Notes: generated by a model not told the origin, from the letters alone. Counted from the first letter of the stretch, positions 28,039-39,246 are shown. The stretch: DNA of 47,476 nt from Thermoplasmatota archaeon (GCA_029259055.1 JAPDJP010000009.1:1-47476), one strand, 5' to 3'. A program made the numbers and translations.

Positions 28039-29670
28039 ATGAAAAGAATCGAAGAAATAGCAAAAAAGATTGGAATAAGAGAAGATGAGTTAATTCCTTG
28101 GGGAAGATATAAAGCGAAAGTTAGCTTAGACATTTTTAAAAGAATAAATACAAGGAAAGATGGAAAGCTTATTTTGGTAACAACAATAAATCCGACTTTT
28201 GATGGGGAAGGAAAAACAACTATAACGATAGGATTAGCCCAAGCTTTGGAAAGATTGGGAAAGAAAGTTTGTCTTGCAATAAGAGAGCCAAGCATTGGTC
28301 CTGTAATGGGATTAAAGGGAGGGGGAACAGGAGGGGGAAAAAGCCAAGTATTGCCAGCAGAAGATATAAATTTACATTTTACTGGAGATTTACATGCAAT
28401 AACATCCGCCCATAACTTACTTTCCGCTCTGCTCGACAATCATATTTTTCATGGAGATAAATTCCATATTGACCCTCGTTACATTGTGTGGCCTCGCGTT
28501 ATGGATGTAAATGATCGCAACTTAAGAAATGTTGTTGTGGGGCTGGGTGGTCCAAAAGATGGGGTACCGCGACAAGACAAGTTTTCTATAACTGCAGCAA
28601 GCGAAATTATGGCAATTTTGTGTTTGAGTCAAAGTATAGAGGAATTGAAAGAGAGATTGGCAAAAATTATCGTTGCATATTCATATGATGAGGAGCCGAT
28701 AACGGCTAAGCAATTAAAAGCTGTTGGAGCCATGGCAGCTTTACTAAAAGATGCAATAAAACCAAACTTAGTGCAGACAACGGAGCATACGCCTGCCTTT
28801 GTTCATGGTGGTCCTTTTGCAAATATAGCTCATGGAACTAGTAGTTTGATATCTGCAAGACTCGGGCTGAAATTGGCAGATTATTTTGTTACCGAAGCAG
28901 GTTTTGGTACAGATTTGGGAGCAGAGAAATTCTTTAACATCGTTTGCAGATACGGAATAAAGCCTACTGTTGTTGTTTTAGTTGTTTCTATAAAGGCTTT
29001 AAAATGGCATGGAGGAATGAAACTTGAAGAAGCAAAAAAGGGGAAAAGGAATGTGAGAGCTTTGAAAAAGGGTCTCGAAAATTTGCAAAAACATATAGAG
29101 AATATACAGTTATTTGGGGTACCTTTAGTTATAGCATTAAATAAGTTTCCTTATGATAGGGATGATGAAATAAGGATTGTTGAAGAATTTTGTAATGATT
29201 TGCCATTTGCTGTTGCTGAAGTTTTCAGTCAAGGGGGAGAAGGGGGCATAGAACTTGCTGGGAAAGTTATAGATACAATATATAATAAAAAAGCAAACTT
29301 TAAATTCCTGTATGATTTGGATTTGCCTGTAAGAGAAAAAATAGAAATCATCGCTAAAAAAATTTATGGAGCAAGTAGGGTTGTTTATAGTGTAACCGCT
29401 GAAGATGACTTAAGAATAATAAATAAGCTTGGACTAAATGAATTGCCAATATGCATGGCAAAAACCCCATATAGTTTAACAGATGACCCTGCCATAAGAG
29501 GAAGACCAAAAAATTTTAAAATAACAATAAAGGAAATCCGTATTTCGGCAGGAGCAGGCTTTTTAGTTCCAATTACTGGTAAAATAACAACTATGCCCGG
29601 CTTACCCGCAAAACCAGCAGCAGAAAAAATTGATATAGATGGGGAGGGAAATATAATAGGAATAGATTAG
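28039..29670 (+). CDS. fhs: Formate--tetrahydrofolate ligase
   Basis: TTINPTFDGEGKTTITIGLAQAL, REPSIGPVMGLKGGGTGGGKSQVLPAEDINLHFTGDLHAI. Confidence 0.97.
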   Translation: MKRIEEIAKKIGIREDELIPWGRYKAKVSLDIFKRINTRKDGKLILVTTINPTFDGEGKTTITIGLAQALERLGKKVCLAIREPSIGPVMGLKGGGTGGGKSQVLPAEDINLHFTGDLHAITSAHNLLSALLDNHIFHGDKFHIDPRYIVWPRVMDVNDRNLRNVVVGLGGPKDGVPRQDKFSITAASEIMAILCLSQSIEELKERLAKIIVAYSYDEEPITAKQLKAVGAMAALLKDAIKPNLVQTTEHTPAFVHGGPFANIAHGTSSLISARLGLKLADYFVTEAGFGTDLGAEKFFNIVCRYGIKPTVVVLVVSIKALKWHGGMKLEEAKKGKRNVRALKKGLENLQKHIENIQLFGVPLVIALNKFPYDRDDEIRIVEEFCNDLPFAVAEVFSQGGEGGIELAGKVIDTIYNKKANFKFLYDLDLPVREKIEIIAKKIYGASRVVYSVTAEDDLRIINKLGLNELPICMAKTPYSLTDDPAIRGRPKNFKITIKEIRISAGAGFLVPITGKITTMPGLPAKPAAEKIDIDGEGNIIGID

Positions 29671-29687
29671 GATAGACTAAAAGCAGA

Positions 29688-30569
29688 TTAAACAAAAACA
29701 GAATAGATTCTATATAAAATGGTCTCTAGCATTGTCAAAATTAAACCTTTCCTAATGAACTTCTTTTCTATTACAATATCTTTTACTCCTTTATCACTTA
29801 TTTCATAATCCAAACCCCTTATTACTACAACTGGAATTCCCTCCGAGGTTTGCCCCATAAGTAATGCGGCTGCGGAAGCTATTTCATCAACTATAATATC
29901 TACTCCACCAAATTTTCTTTTTCCATATCTATCCAATGATGCAAAACATCTTGAAACTGGTTCAATTCCACTTGCTCCTATTGCAATATCTGTTGAACCG
30001 TATCTATACATATTAAATTCAGTATCTGAAATTATTACCGCTACATCAATTCCTAAAATTCTCTTTATTTCTTCCCTTATTCGGCTTGCTTCTTTATCTG
30101 GATCTGGTGGTGGATAGGTGAAAAAATCGTTTGGCACATTTGACATATCTACACCAGCATCTGTAGCTAATCTTCCATCTTTTGTTTCTGCAATAATGAT
30201 ACAGCTTTCTTCATTTAATAGTTCTATCGCAGATTCTCTATCTTGCGTAAATTCTTCAGGAAATTTACTATCTTCTAATATTTTTTTCAATGGTATTATT
30301 GCAAGTATGTTCTTGGAATTTCTTATAATTGCTTCTAAAAGTTTTAAAGGTTTTCCAGTAAATTTTGATAATTTAATAGCTCTTTTTGACGGGATAATTT
30401 CTTTAAAAATATAGCCCCTTGCTTTCGAAATTATTTTTGAAGTTATAACAATGATGTCCTTCTCCCTCAATCCCCCTATTTGTTTCTCCGCATATTGACA
30501 AATTATTTCAGGAATATTGTCGTTCTCTCTTATTTCTCCAAGTTTTAATCCATATATTTTTAATTCCAT
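29688..30569 (-). CDS. cofE: CofE-like coenzyme F420:gamma-L-glutamate ligase
   Basis: LREKDIIVITSKIISKARG, GVDMSNVPNDFFTYPPPDPDKEASRIREEI, VIISDTEFNMYRYGSTDIAIGASGIEP. Confidence 0.9.
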   Translation of the reverse strand: MELKIYGLKLGEIRENDNIPEIICQYAEKQIGGLREKDIIVITSKIISKARGYIFKEIIPSKRAIKLSKFTGKPLKLLEAIIRNSKNILAIIPLKKILEDSKFPEEFTQDRESAIELLNEESCIIIAETKDGRLATDAGVDMSNVPNDFFTYPPPDPDKEASRIREEIKRILGIDVAVIISDTEFNMYRYGSTDIAIGASGIEPVSRCFASLDRYGKRKFGGVDIIVDEIASAAALLMGQTSEGIPVVVIRGLDYEISDKGVKDIVIEKKFIRKGLILTMLETILYRIYSVFV

Positions 30570-30704
30570 AAATCCCTAAATTTTTAATTAAATTTTTAAT
30601 TTTTATTTCATTTACTTTTGAATATTATTGTTCATCTTGTAGCATTTTTAATTTTGCTTATTTTTTCAACTATATTTTTCACCGCTTTCTTCATAAATAT
30701 TTTA

Positions 30705-30949
30705 ATGAAATATAGAGATGGAACTTATGGAAAATCTCTAGCTGATGAAGAATGGATTGCTGACCCATGTGTTACATAAATTGGAGATAATACAAATGAT
30801 AGGAGGCAGAGCATTAATAGCGGGCATTTGGCGGAAGATAGGCGTTACTATACAAGATTGGTGCAAAGAGTCTAATTACAAAAGGAAAAAGATTAGAAAG
30901 AGGAAAAGTTTATATTGGGATACCTACAAAAGATTTGAATCAGGTATAG
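30705..30949 (+). pseudogene. Decayed hexapeptide-repeat transferase/gamma-carbonic-anhydrase-like gene
   Basis: Fragments in three frames: WIADPCVT*IGDNTN, IGGRALIAG, IGAKSLITKGKRLERGKVYIGIPTKDLNQV*; the last matches the usual VGAxALVTKGKxIPxGSLVxGxPAKxV end. Confidence 0.6.
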
Positions 30950-32556
30950 CCACCTATTTTTAAAGAAGGGTCTCCTAATAGAACCCATTCTTGCACGGTT
31001 TTGCAATTTACTAAATCAACAGTATATGGCTTTACTCCTGTCCAATCTTTGCTCCAATTAATCGGGAATTTGTTTAAATAATCTATTAAAGCTGTCCCCC
31101 ATACCTCTCCTAAAATATCTTTTCCTTTACTATAAACTTCAAAGAAATGTGGTTCAAGCCATCCCCCTAAATACTGTATACAATCCGGTATTCCATCAGG
31201 CACACTATCTGGAATCTCATCTACTGGGCCGTCTCCAATTGTTCCATATCCTAAACCAGTATTACCAATGGTTGCAATGCTTCCTCCATCGGCTTTCCTT
31301 GTAAAAAGCCATCCCCAGCATTCGGGCGCCATCTCTCCCAAGAAATAAGCCCATATACCTTCTTTAAATATTCTTAAAACGCTGACATTAAATTGGCAAT
31401 TATGGCATCCTCCCACTACAACAACTGGTAATTTATTTCCATTGCTCAACTTTTTAATTTCATCTAAACCAAAATCAATCCAAGTATCGAAATCATTGTA
31501 TGGGTGGGTTGCCCAAGATGCTGGATTACCGTGCCCACTAAAATAAACAAATCCTTCCCCTTCCGATAAAACTTTTACAGCATTTTCTGGCGTAAATTCA
31601 ACATCTCCTCCTTTAACATAAATCCTTATATGTTCAAATCCTTCCATAAAACTTAAAGCATAATCACATTCAACCTGTCCTTCTATATAGTCGGTTCCTA
31701 CTTCCTTATCTGGAAATGAATCTCCTCCTATGACAACCATTCTTTTGAACCATTCTTTATTTCCATTTGATTCATATTCTATTATTTTTTCTACCATTTG
31801 CTTAACTTCAAATTTATATCTACATGGTAGCCTGCCTACATAAACATCTGGATACATATCTAAAACATCTTTATTATTTGCATTCCATTCTGCAAAAATT
31901 CCATTTCCATTACTATCCCAATCATCAAATTTTATCTCTCCATTTTCATATTTATAGATGTCAGCATAATATAAATCGGTTATATAACTTGTTTCCCAAC
32001 TTGAATTATCATCTAAATGACTATAGCGAACAGGAACATACCATTTAAATCTTTGTCCCTTCATTCCACCAACAAGCAAAACATATTTGATATTCCATTT
32101 TTCTATAGCATCCTTTATAAAATATTTTATTTTTTCAGCATTATCTCTTCCATTATAATTTGAATATATTTCTTCGGTTGTAACCAATTTTGTTCTTATT
32201 CCATTTTTTTCTTTATGTTGCACCAGCTTTTCTAAATATTTAGAAAATTTTTTCGGGGATATTATTACCAAATCATAAATATCATTGAAGGAAATGGTCT
32301 CATTTTTTCCAAATTTTATTTTTAATTTTTGAGCATCTGTTGTTACAAATATTACTCTGCTTCCATTGTACAAACCAACCCCAATATTATATGTTGCATT
32401 TGGAGGATAGCATTCAATATCTATTATTTTTGTTCCAATAGGGAAAATATATGTATGATGGATACTTTTCCTTATCAAACTTTTGGATATGGATGAATTA
32501 GATATGGATGGAAATATCATGAGCAGAAATATTACAAATACTACTACTTTTTTCAT
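30940..32556 (-). CDS. Gingipain-like C25 family cysteine peptidase, secreted
   Basis: Signal peptide; GFVYFSGHGNPASWATHPY (His), VVVVGGCHNCQFN (Cys); ends EWVLLGDPSLKIGGYT. Confidence 0.93.
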   Translation of the reverse strand: MKKVVVFVIFLLMIFPSISNSSISKSLIRKSIHHTYIFPIGTKIIDIECYPPNATYNIGVGLYNGSRVIFVTTDAQKLKIKFGKNETISFNDIYDLVIISPKKFSKYLEKLVQHKEKNGIRTKLVTTEEIYSNYNGRDNAEKIKYFIKDAIEKWNIKYVLLVGGMKGQRFKWYVPVRYSHLDDNSSWETSYITDLYYADIYKYENGEIKFDDWDSNGNGIFAEWNANNKDVLDMYPDVYVGRLPCRYKFEVKQMVEKIIEYESNGNKEWFKRMVVIGGDSFPDKEVGTDYIEGQVECDYALSFMEGFEHIRIYVKGGDVEFTPENAVKVLSEGEGFVYFSGHGNPASWATHPYNDFDTWIDFGLDEIKKLSNGNKLPVVVVGGCHNCQFNVSVLRIFKEGIWAYFLGEMAPECWGWLFTRKADGGSIATIGNTGLGYGTIGDGPVDEIPDSVPDGIPDCIQYLGGWLEPHFFEVYSKGKDILGEVWGTALIDYLNKFPINWSKDWTGVKPYTVDLVNCKTVQEWVLLGDPSLKIGGYT

Positions 32557-32586
32557 AAAAATATATTGGGAATTGTTTAAAAAGCT

Positions 32587-33537
32587 TTATTCAAAAATTA
32601 TGCTCTTTCTTTCGAGTTCAATTTTTGGCATTTTATATCCTTTCCTAACCTTTTTATCATATTCTTCTTCGCCAATCTCTTCCAATATTTTCTTTCCTTT
32701 TTCGTATTGTTTCAATATGCTATTATTTATTTTTTTAACACTTGAAGGAGCGATTTTTTCCATAAGAATTTTAGAAGCCATACCAAGGCCCAATGGCAAG
32801 GATTCAACTCTCATTATACTGCCTGGAATTGCTTGAAACCATATACCAATGGAATCTTCTCCAAATTTCGTTATTGGTATGCCCGCGGATGCCTGCCTTT
32901 CTGGAGTTGGGCCCACATCCGCAACAATCCATTTTCCATCAATTAATACTTCCCCCTCTCCATGCAACATGAAATAGCCCATTGCATTATACCATTCTTG
33001 CATTAATGGGTCGGGCTGAACGAATGTTTCATACCATTGCTGAATCATTGTTAAAGCATATAGTTTATACCTCGCTTTTAATCCAGCAACTCTGCATAAA
33101 GCGATGAATAGAGAAATTTTGTGTAAACAGGTTCCATATCCTCTTCTTAAAGTTGCTACAACACCATCTAATGGTAAAATTTGGAGAATAATGTTTCTTT
33201 TAACAAATTCAAAAACATCTCTTGCATATTCATATGGCTCCTTTTCAAAAGCCCCTAAATGATTAGCTAAAGCAATAATTTCCTTAGCATATGGATTACA
33301 ATATAGAGTTGGGCGCAGATATTTTTCATCTGACTTAATATATTTCATATTTGGATTGTAAGAAGGTAATTTGTATTTTCTTTTTGGAGGAATGTATTCC
33401 ACTTTTTCCATTCTATTTTTTTTAAGCTTGTTCAAATTTTTTATTATAACTTTGCTTAATGCAAAAGTACCTTTTGTAAATAACTTGACCATTGTTTTTG
33501 GAGGAATATATTCCTTATCTTTCCATTCCCTGAACAT
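32587..33537 (-). CDS. Transglutaminase-like superfamily protein
   Basis: Putative C-H-D triad: RRGYGTCLHKISLFIALCRVAGLKAR, YFMLHGEGEVLIDGKWIVADVGPT. Confidence 0.85.
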   Translation of the reverse strand: MFREWKDKEYIPPKTMVKLFTKGTFALSKVIIKNLNKLKKNRMEKVEYIPPKRKYKLPSYNPNMKYIKSDEKYLRPTLYCNPYAKEIIALANHLGAFEKEPYEYARDVFEFVKRNIILQILPLDGVVATLRRGYGTCLHKISLFIALCRVAGLKARYKLYALTMIQQWYETFVQPDPLMQEWYNAMGYFMLHGEGEVLIDGKWIVADVGPTPERQASAGIPITKFGEDSIGIWFQAIPGSIMRVESLPLGLGMASKILMEKIAPSSVKKINNSILKQYEKGKKILEEIGEEEYDKKVRKGYKMPKIELERKSIIFE

Positions 33538-33538
33538 G

Positions 33539-34909
33539 TTATCTACTCATATCCATAGAAAGAACTCTCCTCATTTCTTCTGCACAACCTCTCATTTCAT
33601 CTCCTTTGGCTCTCTTAACTTCGGGCTCTAAAACAGGCGTGTTACGGTGACAGCAAGGACATTCTTCAAGCATTCTAACCTCATCTCCAGATATGATGAA
33701 ACCTGGATAACTCAACGCCAAACCATCTAAGAAAGCAAATCTTCCTTTCTCTCCATAAGCAACTGGCTCACCATTCTCATCGATTACCATCGCATGATAA
33801 TATGTTGTTGGAACATGCAAATAATGACCTTCTGGACAATGAACCATCCACCCATTTCCTTCAACCATTCCATACAAATCCAAACAATATTCTGGAGGTA
33901 TGCCAAGCACTTCTTCAACCATTTTTCTGAATTCTTCTACTGGCATCCTCTTATCTTCATATATTTTCCATCCTCCTCCCGTTGCCACAGCCCCATTTTC
34001 TCCAAAATCAAATGTTTCTCCACTTTTCTTTAACTCTTCCATAACAAAATATAAAATGAATGGCGCCCCCACCATGGCTATTTTATTTTTCTGTTTATGT
34101 TGTTCTTTAAGCCATTTTACTATCCTATTGATCATTTTCCTATTCTCTCTTTGCATTGCATATCTAACTATTTTTCCCTTTAAATTATCTTGCATTGCAG
34201 CTTGTATTATATCTGCTGTTATTTCTCTATCTATAGCAACTTCAACATTTTTTATTACATCAAAATACACGCTACATACTTTTCCAGCAAAAACATTTGT
34301 TTTAAATGGATTTGGCATTAATAAATAGCCGTTTATATCATATTCCCAAAATGGATAAATCATTGTTACAACTGATTTTGCAATACCATATTCGGAATTG
34401 TAAAATGTTCTTTTATCTCTTGGAATAAAGGTATGCCTACCGCTTGTCCCACTACTATAAGATATTACTAAACCCGCGTCATTGAATTTTTTTATTATAT
34501 CATCATATGAATCATTTTTCCTTATAACTATGTTGGGCAATTCTCCTGTATAAATTGTTGCAAGCCACATTGCAAATTCTTTACCAGCAGGATATGTCTT
34601 ATAGAATTTATCTGGAATTAATGGAATCTTAACAAAATCATCTATACTTTTTATATCATCTGGTCTAACATCATTTTCTTTGCAAAATTTCCTATAAAAG
34701 GAATTATTTTCGTAATGGTGTTTAAAAGCATATTTTATGGCTTTATATTTATATTCATCTGCCTCCTTTTTTGGAACATCAAAAATATTTAATGGCTTGT
34801 ACAAAGCTTCTTCTGATGGTAAAAGAGAGGCAGGAATGTACTTTTTTAATCTTTCGTTTAATTTTTTTATATATTCTTTAAATTCTATCATTGTACCAAA
34901 TTTTTTCAT
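33539..34909 (-). CDS. LuxE/PaaK-like adenylate-forming acyl-protein synthetase
   Basis: IPLIPDKFYKTYP, LVISYSSGTSGRHTFIPRDKRT, DLYGMVEGNGWMVHCPEGHYLHVP, Cys cluster EECPCCHRNTPV. Confidence 0.87.
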   Translation of the reverse strand: MKKFGTMIEFKEYIKKLNERLKKYIPASLLPSEEALYKPLNIFDVPKKEADEYKYKAIKYAFKHHYENNSFYRKFCKENDVRPDDIKSIDDFVKIPLIPDKFYKTYPAGKEFAMWLATIYTGELPNIVIRKNDSYDDIIKKFNDAGLVISYSSGTSGRHTFIPRDKRTFYNSEYGIAKSVVTMIYPFWEYDINGYLLMPNPFKTNVFAGKVCSVYFDVIKNVEVAIDREITADIIQAAMQDNLKGKIVRYAMQRENRKMINRIVKWLKEQHKQKNKIAMVGAPFILYFVMEELKKSGETFDFGENGAVATGGGWKIYEDKRMPVEEFRKMVEEVLGIPPEYCLDLYGMVEGNGWMVHCPEGHYLHVPTTYYHAMVIDENGEPVAYGEKGRFAFLDGLALSYPGFIISGDEVRMLEECPCCHRNTPVLEPEVKRAKGDEMRGCAEEMRRVLSMDMSR

Positions 34910-35017
34910 TTCTTATATCGTTTATTTAAACAATACTTTAGAGATATTAAAAATTTTTTGAACTAAATTTCTCAACTATTATAACAAGATATATAAAATG
35001 GAATGATATTCACTTTT

Positions 35018-35233
35018 ATGGTATTACCTTTAGATTTACTGGAAGTCAGTTTAAACAGGGATGTTTCGTTACTTCTTAAAGATGGAAGAATTTTAAATGG
35101 TAAATTGGTTGGATATGACCAGCATATGAACTTAGTTTTAGATGATGCGAGAGAGGAAAAGGAAAATGAAGAGAGAAGATTGGGAAGAATTGTTGTTAGA
35201 GGAAGTAATATTGTAAGTATTGCCTTAATATAA
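35018..35233 (+). CDS. LSm/Sm-like archaeal protein
   Basis: PLDLLEVSLNRDVSLLLKDGRILNGKLVGYDQHMNLVLDDA...LGRIVVRGSNIVSI. Confidence 0.96.
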   Translation: MVLPLDLLEVSLNRDVSLLLKDGRILNGKLVGYDQHMNLVLDDAREEKENEERRLGRIVVRGSNIVSIALI

Positions 35234-35269
35234 TGGCAGTAAAACTTTTTTATATAAAAAATATATTTC

Positions 35270-35497
35270 ATGCAAGGTGATTCCTTGGGAAATGTGAAGC
35301 CAGCGTTTGTAAAAAGGATAGCATTAGAATTGATTCAGAAATTTCCAGACGAATTTACAGATGACTTCGAAAAGAACAAAATGTTAATAGAAAAGTTAAC
35401 AACAATAAGCACAAAAAATGTCAGAAATAGAGTGGCTGGCTATATTACAAGGCTAATGGAAGACAGGAAAAAATTGGAAAATGAAGAAGAAAGTTGA
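35270..35497 (+). CDS. rps17e: 30S ribosomal protein S17e (eS17)
   Basis: KPAFVKRIALELIQKFPDEFTDDFEKNKMLIEKLTTISTKNVRNRVAGYITRLM. Confidence 0.92.
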   Translation: MQGDSLGNVKPAFVKRIALELIQKFPDEFTDDFEKNKMLIEKLTTISTKNVRNRVAGYITRLMEDRKKLENEEES

Positions 35498-36166
35498 AAA
35501 AGCTTTAGAAGCATTAAAAAAGGGCAATTTTGTTTTAGTTTATGATGCTGATGGGAGGGAAGAAGAGACGGATTTTATGATTGCGGGAGAATTTGTTAAT
35601 AGTCAATCTATTTATAAAATGAGGATGGACGGAGGAGGTTTAATTTTTATAATGTTAAAATATGAATTTGCTGAAAAACTCGGCTTACCATATATGGCAG
35701 ATGTCATTTATAAATGTGGAAATAAATGGCCAGTTTTTAAGGAGTTAATTCCAAATGATATTCCATATGATACAAAATCATCCTTCTCACTAACCATAAA
35801 CCATAGAAAAACATTTACAGGGATAAGAGATGTTGACCGAGCTCTAACAATTTCTGAATTTGCCAAACTAATAAAGGAAATCAAAGAAATGGAAAATGAG
35901 AAAGCTCAGAGAATATTTGGACAAAGATTTAGGAGCCCGGGGCACGTGCCCATTTGTATTGCGGTAAAAAACTTGTTGAGGGAAAGGAAGGGACATACAG
36001 AATTGGGTATTGCGCTGGCGGAAATGGCGGGCATTACGCCTGTTATGGCAGGTTGCGAAATGCTTGATTTGGACGTGAGCTTGGAAAAGAAAAAGGCGAT
36101 GAAATACGCGGAGGAAAACGGTTTTATATTCCTCGAAGGTTGTGAAATCTTGGAAGCGTGGGAAAA

Positions 36167-36179
<13 letters not shown>
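35481..36179 (+). CDS. ribB: 3,4-dihydroxy-2-butanone 4-phosphate synthase
   Basis: VLVYDADGREEETDFMIAGEFV, SSFSLTINHRKTFTGIRDVDRALTI, GHTELGIALAEMAG. Confidence 0.95.
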
Positions 36180-37058
<879 letters not shown>

Positions 37059-37102
37059 TTCATTAACGCAACATTTTTTAACCAAAATTTAATAATTTTT
37101 TT

Positions 37103-37576
37103 ATGAAAAAAGTCTTTGTTTTAATGGCTATATCGTTAATCATCCCTTTTATTATACCATGTGAGGAAGCAAAGGAAGAAAATAAAATAACTTTTGCTGA
37201 GTTCAAAGAAATGGCAAAGGATATGCCATATAGCAAAATTTTGATTAAAAATATGGAGAAATTTGGGTTGCAGGATAACGATGAAGGCTTTATAATAAAA
37301 TTTATTGCTGGAATGATTACTCAGGGAAATGGTTATGCCTATCCAACAACATTCCGTTTCTCTTTCTTTTCGCTTTTGCCAGTAATATGGTATTATACCG
37401 ATGGCTCCACAGAATTCTATACTTTTATGGGAAAAGAAGTATATGGAGGAAGTCAAATAGGAGCAGCTCTGATATATCCCATCGGTATGTGGATTGCTCC
37501 CCGTCTATTTCAACAACCAGGAAACATATTTGGAATAGGAATAGTTGCTATTGCAGTTATTTATCCAGTTACCTAA
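37103..37576 (+). CDS. Secreted or membrane protein of unknown function
   Basis: Signal peptide MKKVFVLMAISLIIPFIIPCEEAKEEN, two further hydrophobic segments; no recognised family. Confidence 0.65.
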   Translation: MKKVFVLMAISLIIPFIIPCEEAKEENKITFAEFKEMAKDMPYSKILIKNMEKFGLQDNDEGFIIKFIAGMITQGNGYAYPTTFRFSFFSLLPVIWYYTDGSTEFYTFMGKEVYGGSQIGAALIYPIGMWIAPRLFQQPGNIFGIGIVAIAVIYPVT

Positions 37577-37790
37577 CAGTAGGCAGTCCTTGGGCTTTCC
37601 ATTCGATTATTCCTTATTGTAAATTTTCCCATTAAATCCATTATTTGCTAATATTTTTGATGCAATAAAGCTTCTATGACCACCCCTACAATATAGATTA
37701 TTTCTTTCCCCTCGAATAGTTTCATAAACAATTTGATTTGTAATAAAATTGGCTTATCATAAATATGTGGAATGCTATTCTCTCATTAAA
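37569..37790 (-). pseudogene. Rhodanese-like gene remnant with multiple frameshifts
   Basis: Minus strand: LFMKLFEGKEIIY / YCRGGHRSFIASKILANNGFNGKIYNK / IIEWKAQGLPTVR*, in successive frames; CRGGHRS is a rhodanese active-site loop. Confidence 0.78.
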
Positions 37791-37911
37791 ATATTCTGGG
37801 AAATGTTCTTACATGGATAGGAATTTAGCATCGTTATCAACACAATTGCCGATGCTTTCATATAAAATTAACGATGGTAAAGATTTTATATAATAATGCT
37901 TATCTATCCTC

Positions 37912-38424
37912 ATGGCAAGAAAACCAGCAAGGATGTATAGGGATATAAAGGGCAGAGTAACAACTAGAAAGGAATATATTGGAGGAGTTCCAAATCCACG
38001 TATTACACAATTCGATTTAGGGAATTTAACAGCTGATTTTCCTGTAGAAATTACTCTCATTGCCAAAGAAAAATGCAATATCCTGCATAGAGCTTTGGAA
38101 GCAGCTCGTGTCGCCGCCAACCGTTATATAATGAAAAAAGCTGGAAAAATGAATTATAGGCTTAAAATAAGGGTTTATCCACATGCTGTTGTCAGGGAAA
38201 ATAAGCAAGCAACTGGAGCGGGAGCGGATAGAGTTTCTCAGGGAATGAGAAAAGCATATGGTAAACCAGTTGGAACAGCTGCTAGAGTTAAAGAGGGGCA
38301 AAAGCTAATTAGCATATGGACAACTCCAGAAAATGTTGAACATGCAAAATTAGCTTTAAAAAGGGCAATTGCAAAATTACCTACTCCATGTAGAATAGAG
38401 GTTTTGCAAAAAGAGGCATGCTGA
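37912..38424 (+). CDS. rpl10e: 50S ribosomal protein L10e (uL16)
   Basis: [61 protein letters not shown]. Confidence 0.98.
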   Translation: MARKPARMYRDIKGRVTTRKEYIGGVPNPRITQFDLGNLTADFPVEITLIAKEKCNILHRALEAARVAANRYIMKKAGKMNYRLKIRVYPHAVVRENKQATGAGADRVSQGMRKAYGKPVGTAARVKEGQKLISIWTTPENVEHAKLALKRAIAKLPTPCRIEVLQKEAC

Positions 38425-38852
38425 AAATACCCCAGTATGAAATATTATATTTTAGGGAGAAAGTTAATAAAGAAAAGATAAAACTGGCTAAAAAAGATTT
38501 GCCAAAGAAAAGGGAGATTTTAGTGCTTTTAATAGTTATTTTTGCTGGGATAGTACAAACAATTTGGGAGGATTTTTATTTGATAAGTTTGATTGCTGTT
38601 GCTGGAGGAATAGCTTCCCTTTTTGGTAATAACATTCCATCAGAATGGGCACTGGGTAGCAGGGGAATATATTTACCATGGCGTTTTATTTCATGGCATG
38701 AAATAAATAACTCTTTCGAAGTAGAAGAAAGAAAATATGGTTTTCTCTTTAGGGCTAAAAAATTTTATAAAGGGAATATCTACCTTATCACAAATAACAA
38801 ACAAAAAGTAAGACAGATTATAAGGAATTATGTGGTAAATTTTTTTATATGA
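38418..38852 (+). CDS. Two-TM membrane protein, PH-like C-terminus, unknown function
   Basis: Overlaps rpl10e end by 7 nt; TM pair [37 protein letters not shown]. Confidence 0.6.
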   Translation: MLKIPQYEILYFREKVNKEKIKLAKKDLPKKREILVLLIVIFAGIVQTIWEDFYLISLIAVAGGIASLFGNNIPSEWALGSRGIYLPWRFISWHEINNSFEVEERKYGFLFRAKKFYKGNIYLITNNKQKVRQIIRNYVVNFFI

Positions 38853-38867
38853 TTACTTATTACAATT

Positions 38868-39182
38868 GTGCTGGAAATGAATCTATTAGAAAAATTAAAA
38901 GGGGAAATAGATGTCATGCAGAGGCATTTACAAATTTTGCAGATAGTTATACAAAAGGGACCCATCGGAATAATAAAATTATCTGAAATAACAGGATTTC
39001 CTCCACATAAGGTAAGATACTCTTTAAGGATTTTGGAAAGTAATGGACTTATTAAGCCATCAACAAATGGAGCCATTGTAACAGAAAAGACAGAAGAATT
39101 TATTAATGACTTTAGAAATATATTAAATGAGCTGATCGGGAGACTCCAAGAGTTGGAAAATGCTTTAAATGTGCCGCGGTAG
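38868..39182 (+). CDS. Winged-helix transcriptional regulator
   Basis: LQILQIVIQKGPIGIIKLSEITGFPPHKVRYSLRILESNGLIKPSTNGAIVTEKTEEFI; stop codon lies in the tRNA. Confidence 0.85.
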   Translation: MLEMNLLEKLKGEIDVMQRHLQILQIVIQKGPIGIIKLSEITGFPPHKVRYSLRILESNGLIKPSTNGAIVTEKTEEFINDFRNILNELIGRLQELENALNVPR

Positions 39183-39246
39183 CTCAGTTTGGGAGAGCGT
39201 GCGGCTGAAGACCGCAAGGTCGAGGGTTCGAACCCCTCCCGCGGCA
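39173..39246 (+). tRNA. tRNA-Phe (GAA), no encoded CCA
   Basis: GCCGCGG TA GCTCAGTTTGGGAGAGC G TGCGG CTGAAGA CCGCA AGGTC GAGGG TTCGAAC CCCTC CCGCGGC A; cloverleaf folds, anticodon GAA. Confidence 0.98.

Noticed and set aside
30745-30963. 72-aa plus-strand ORF as a real gene
   Set aside because: Better explained as one frame of a decayed hexapeptide-repeat pseudogene
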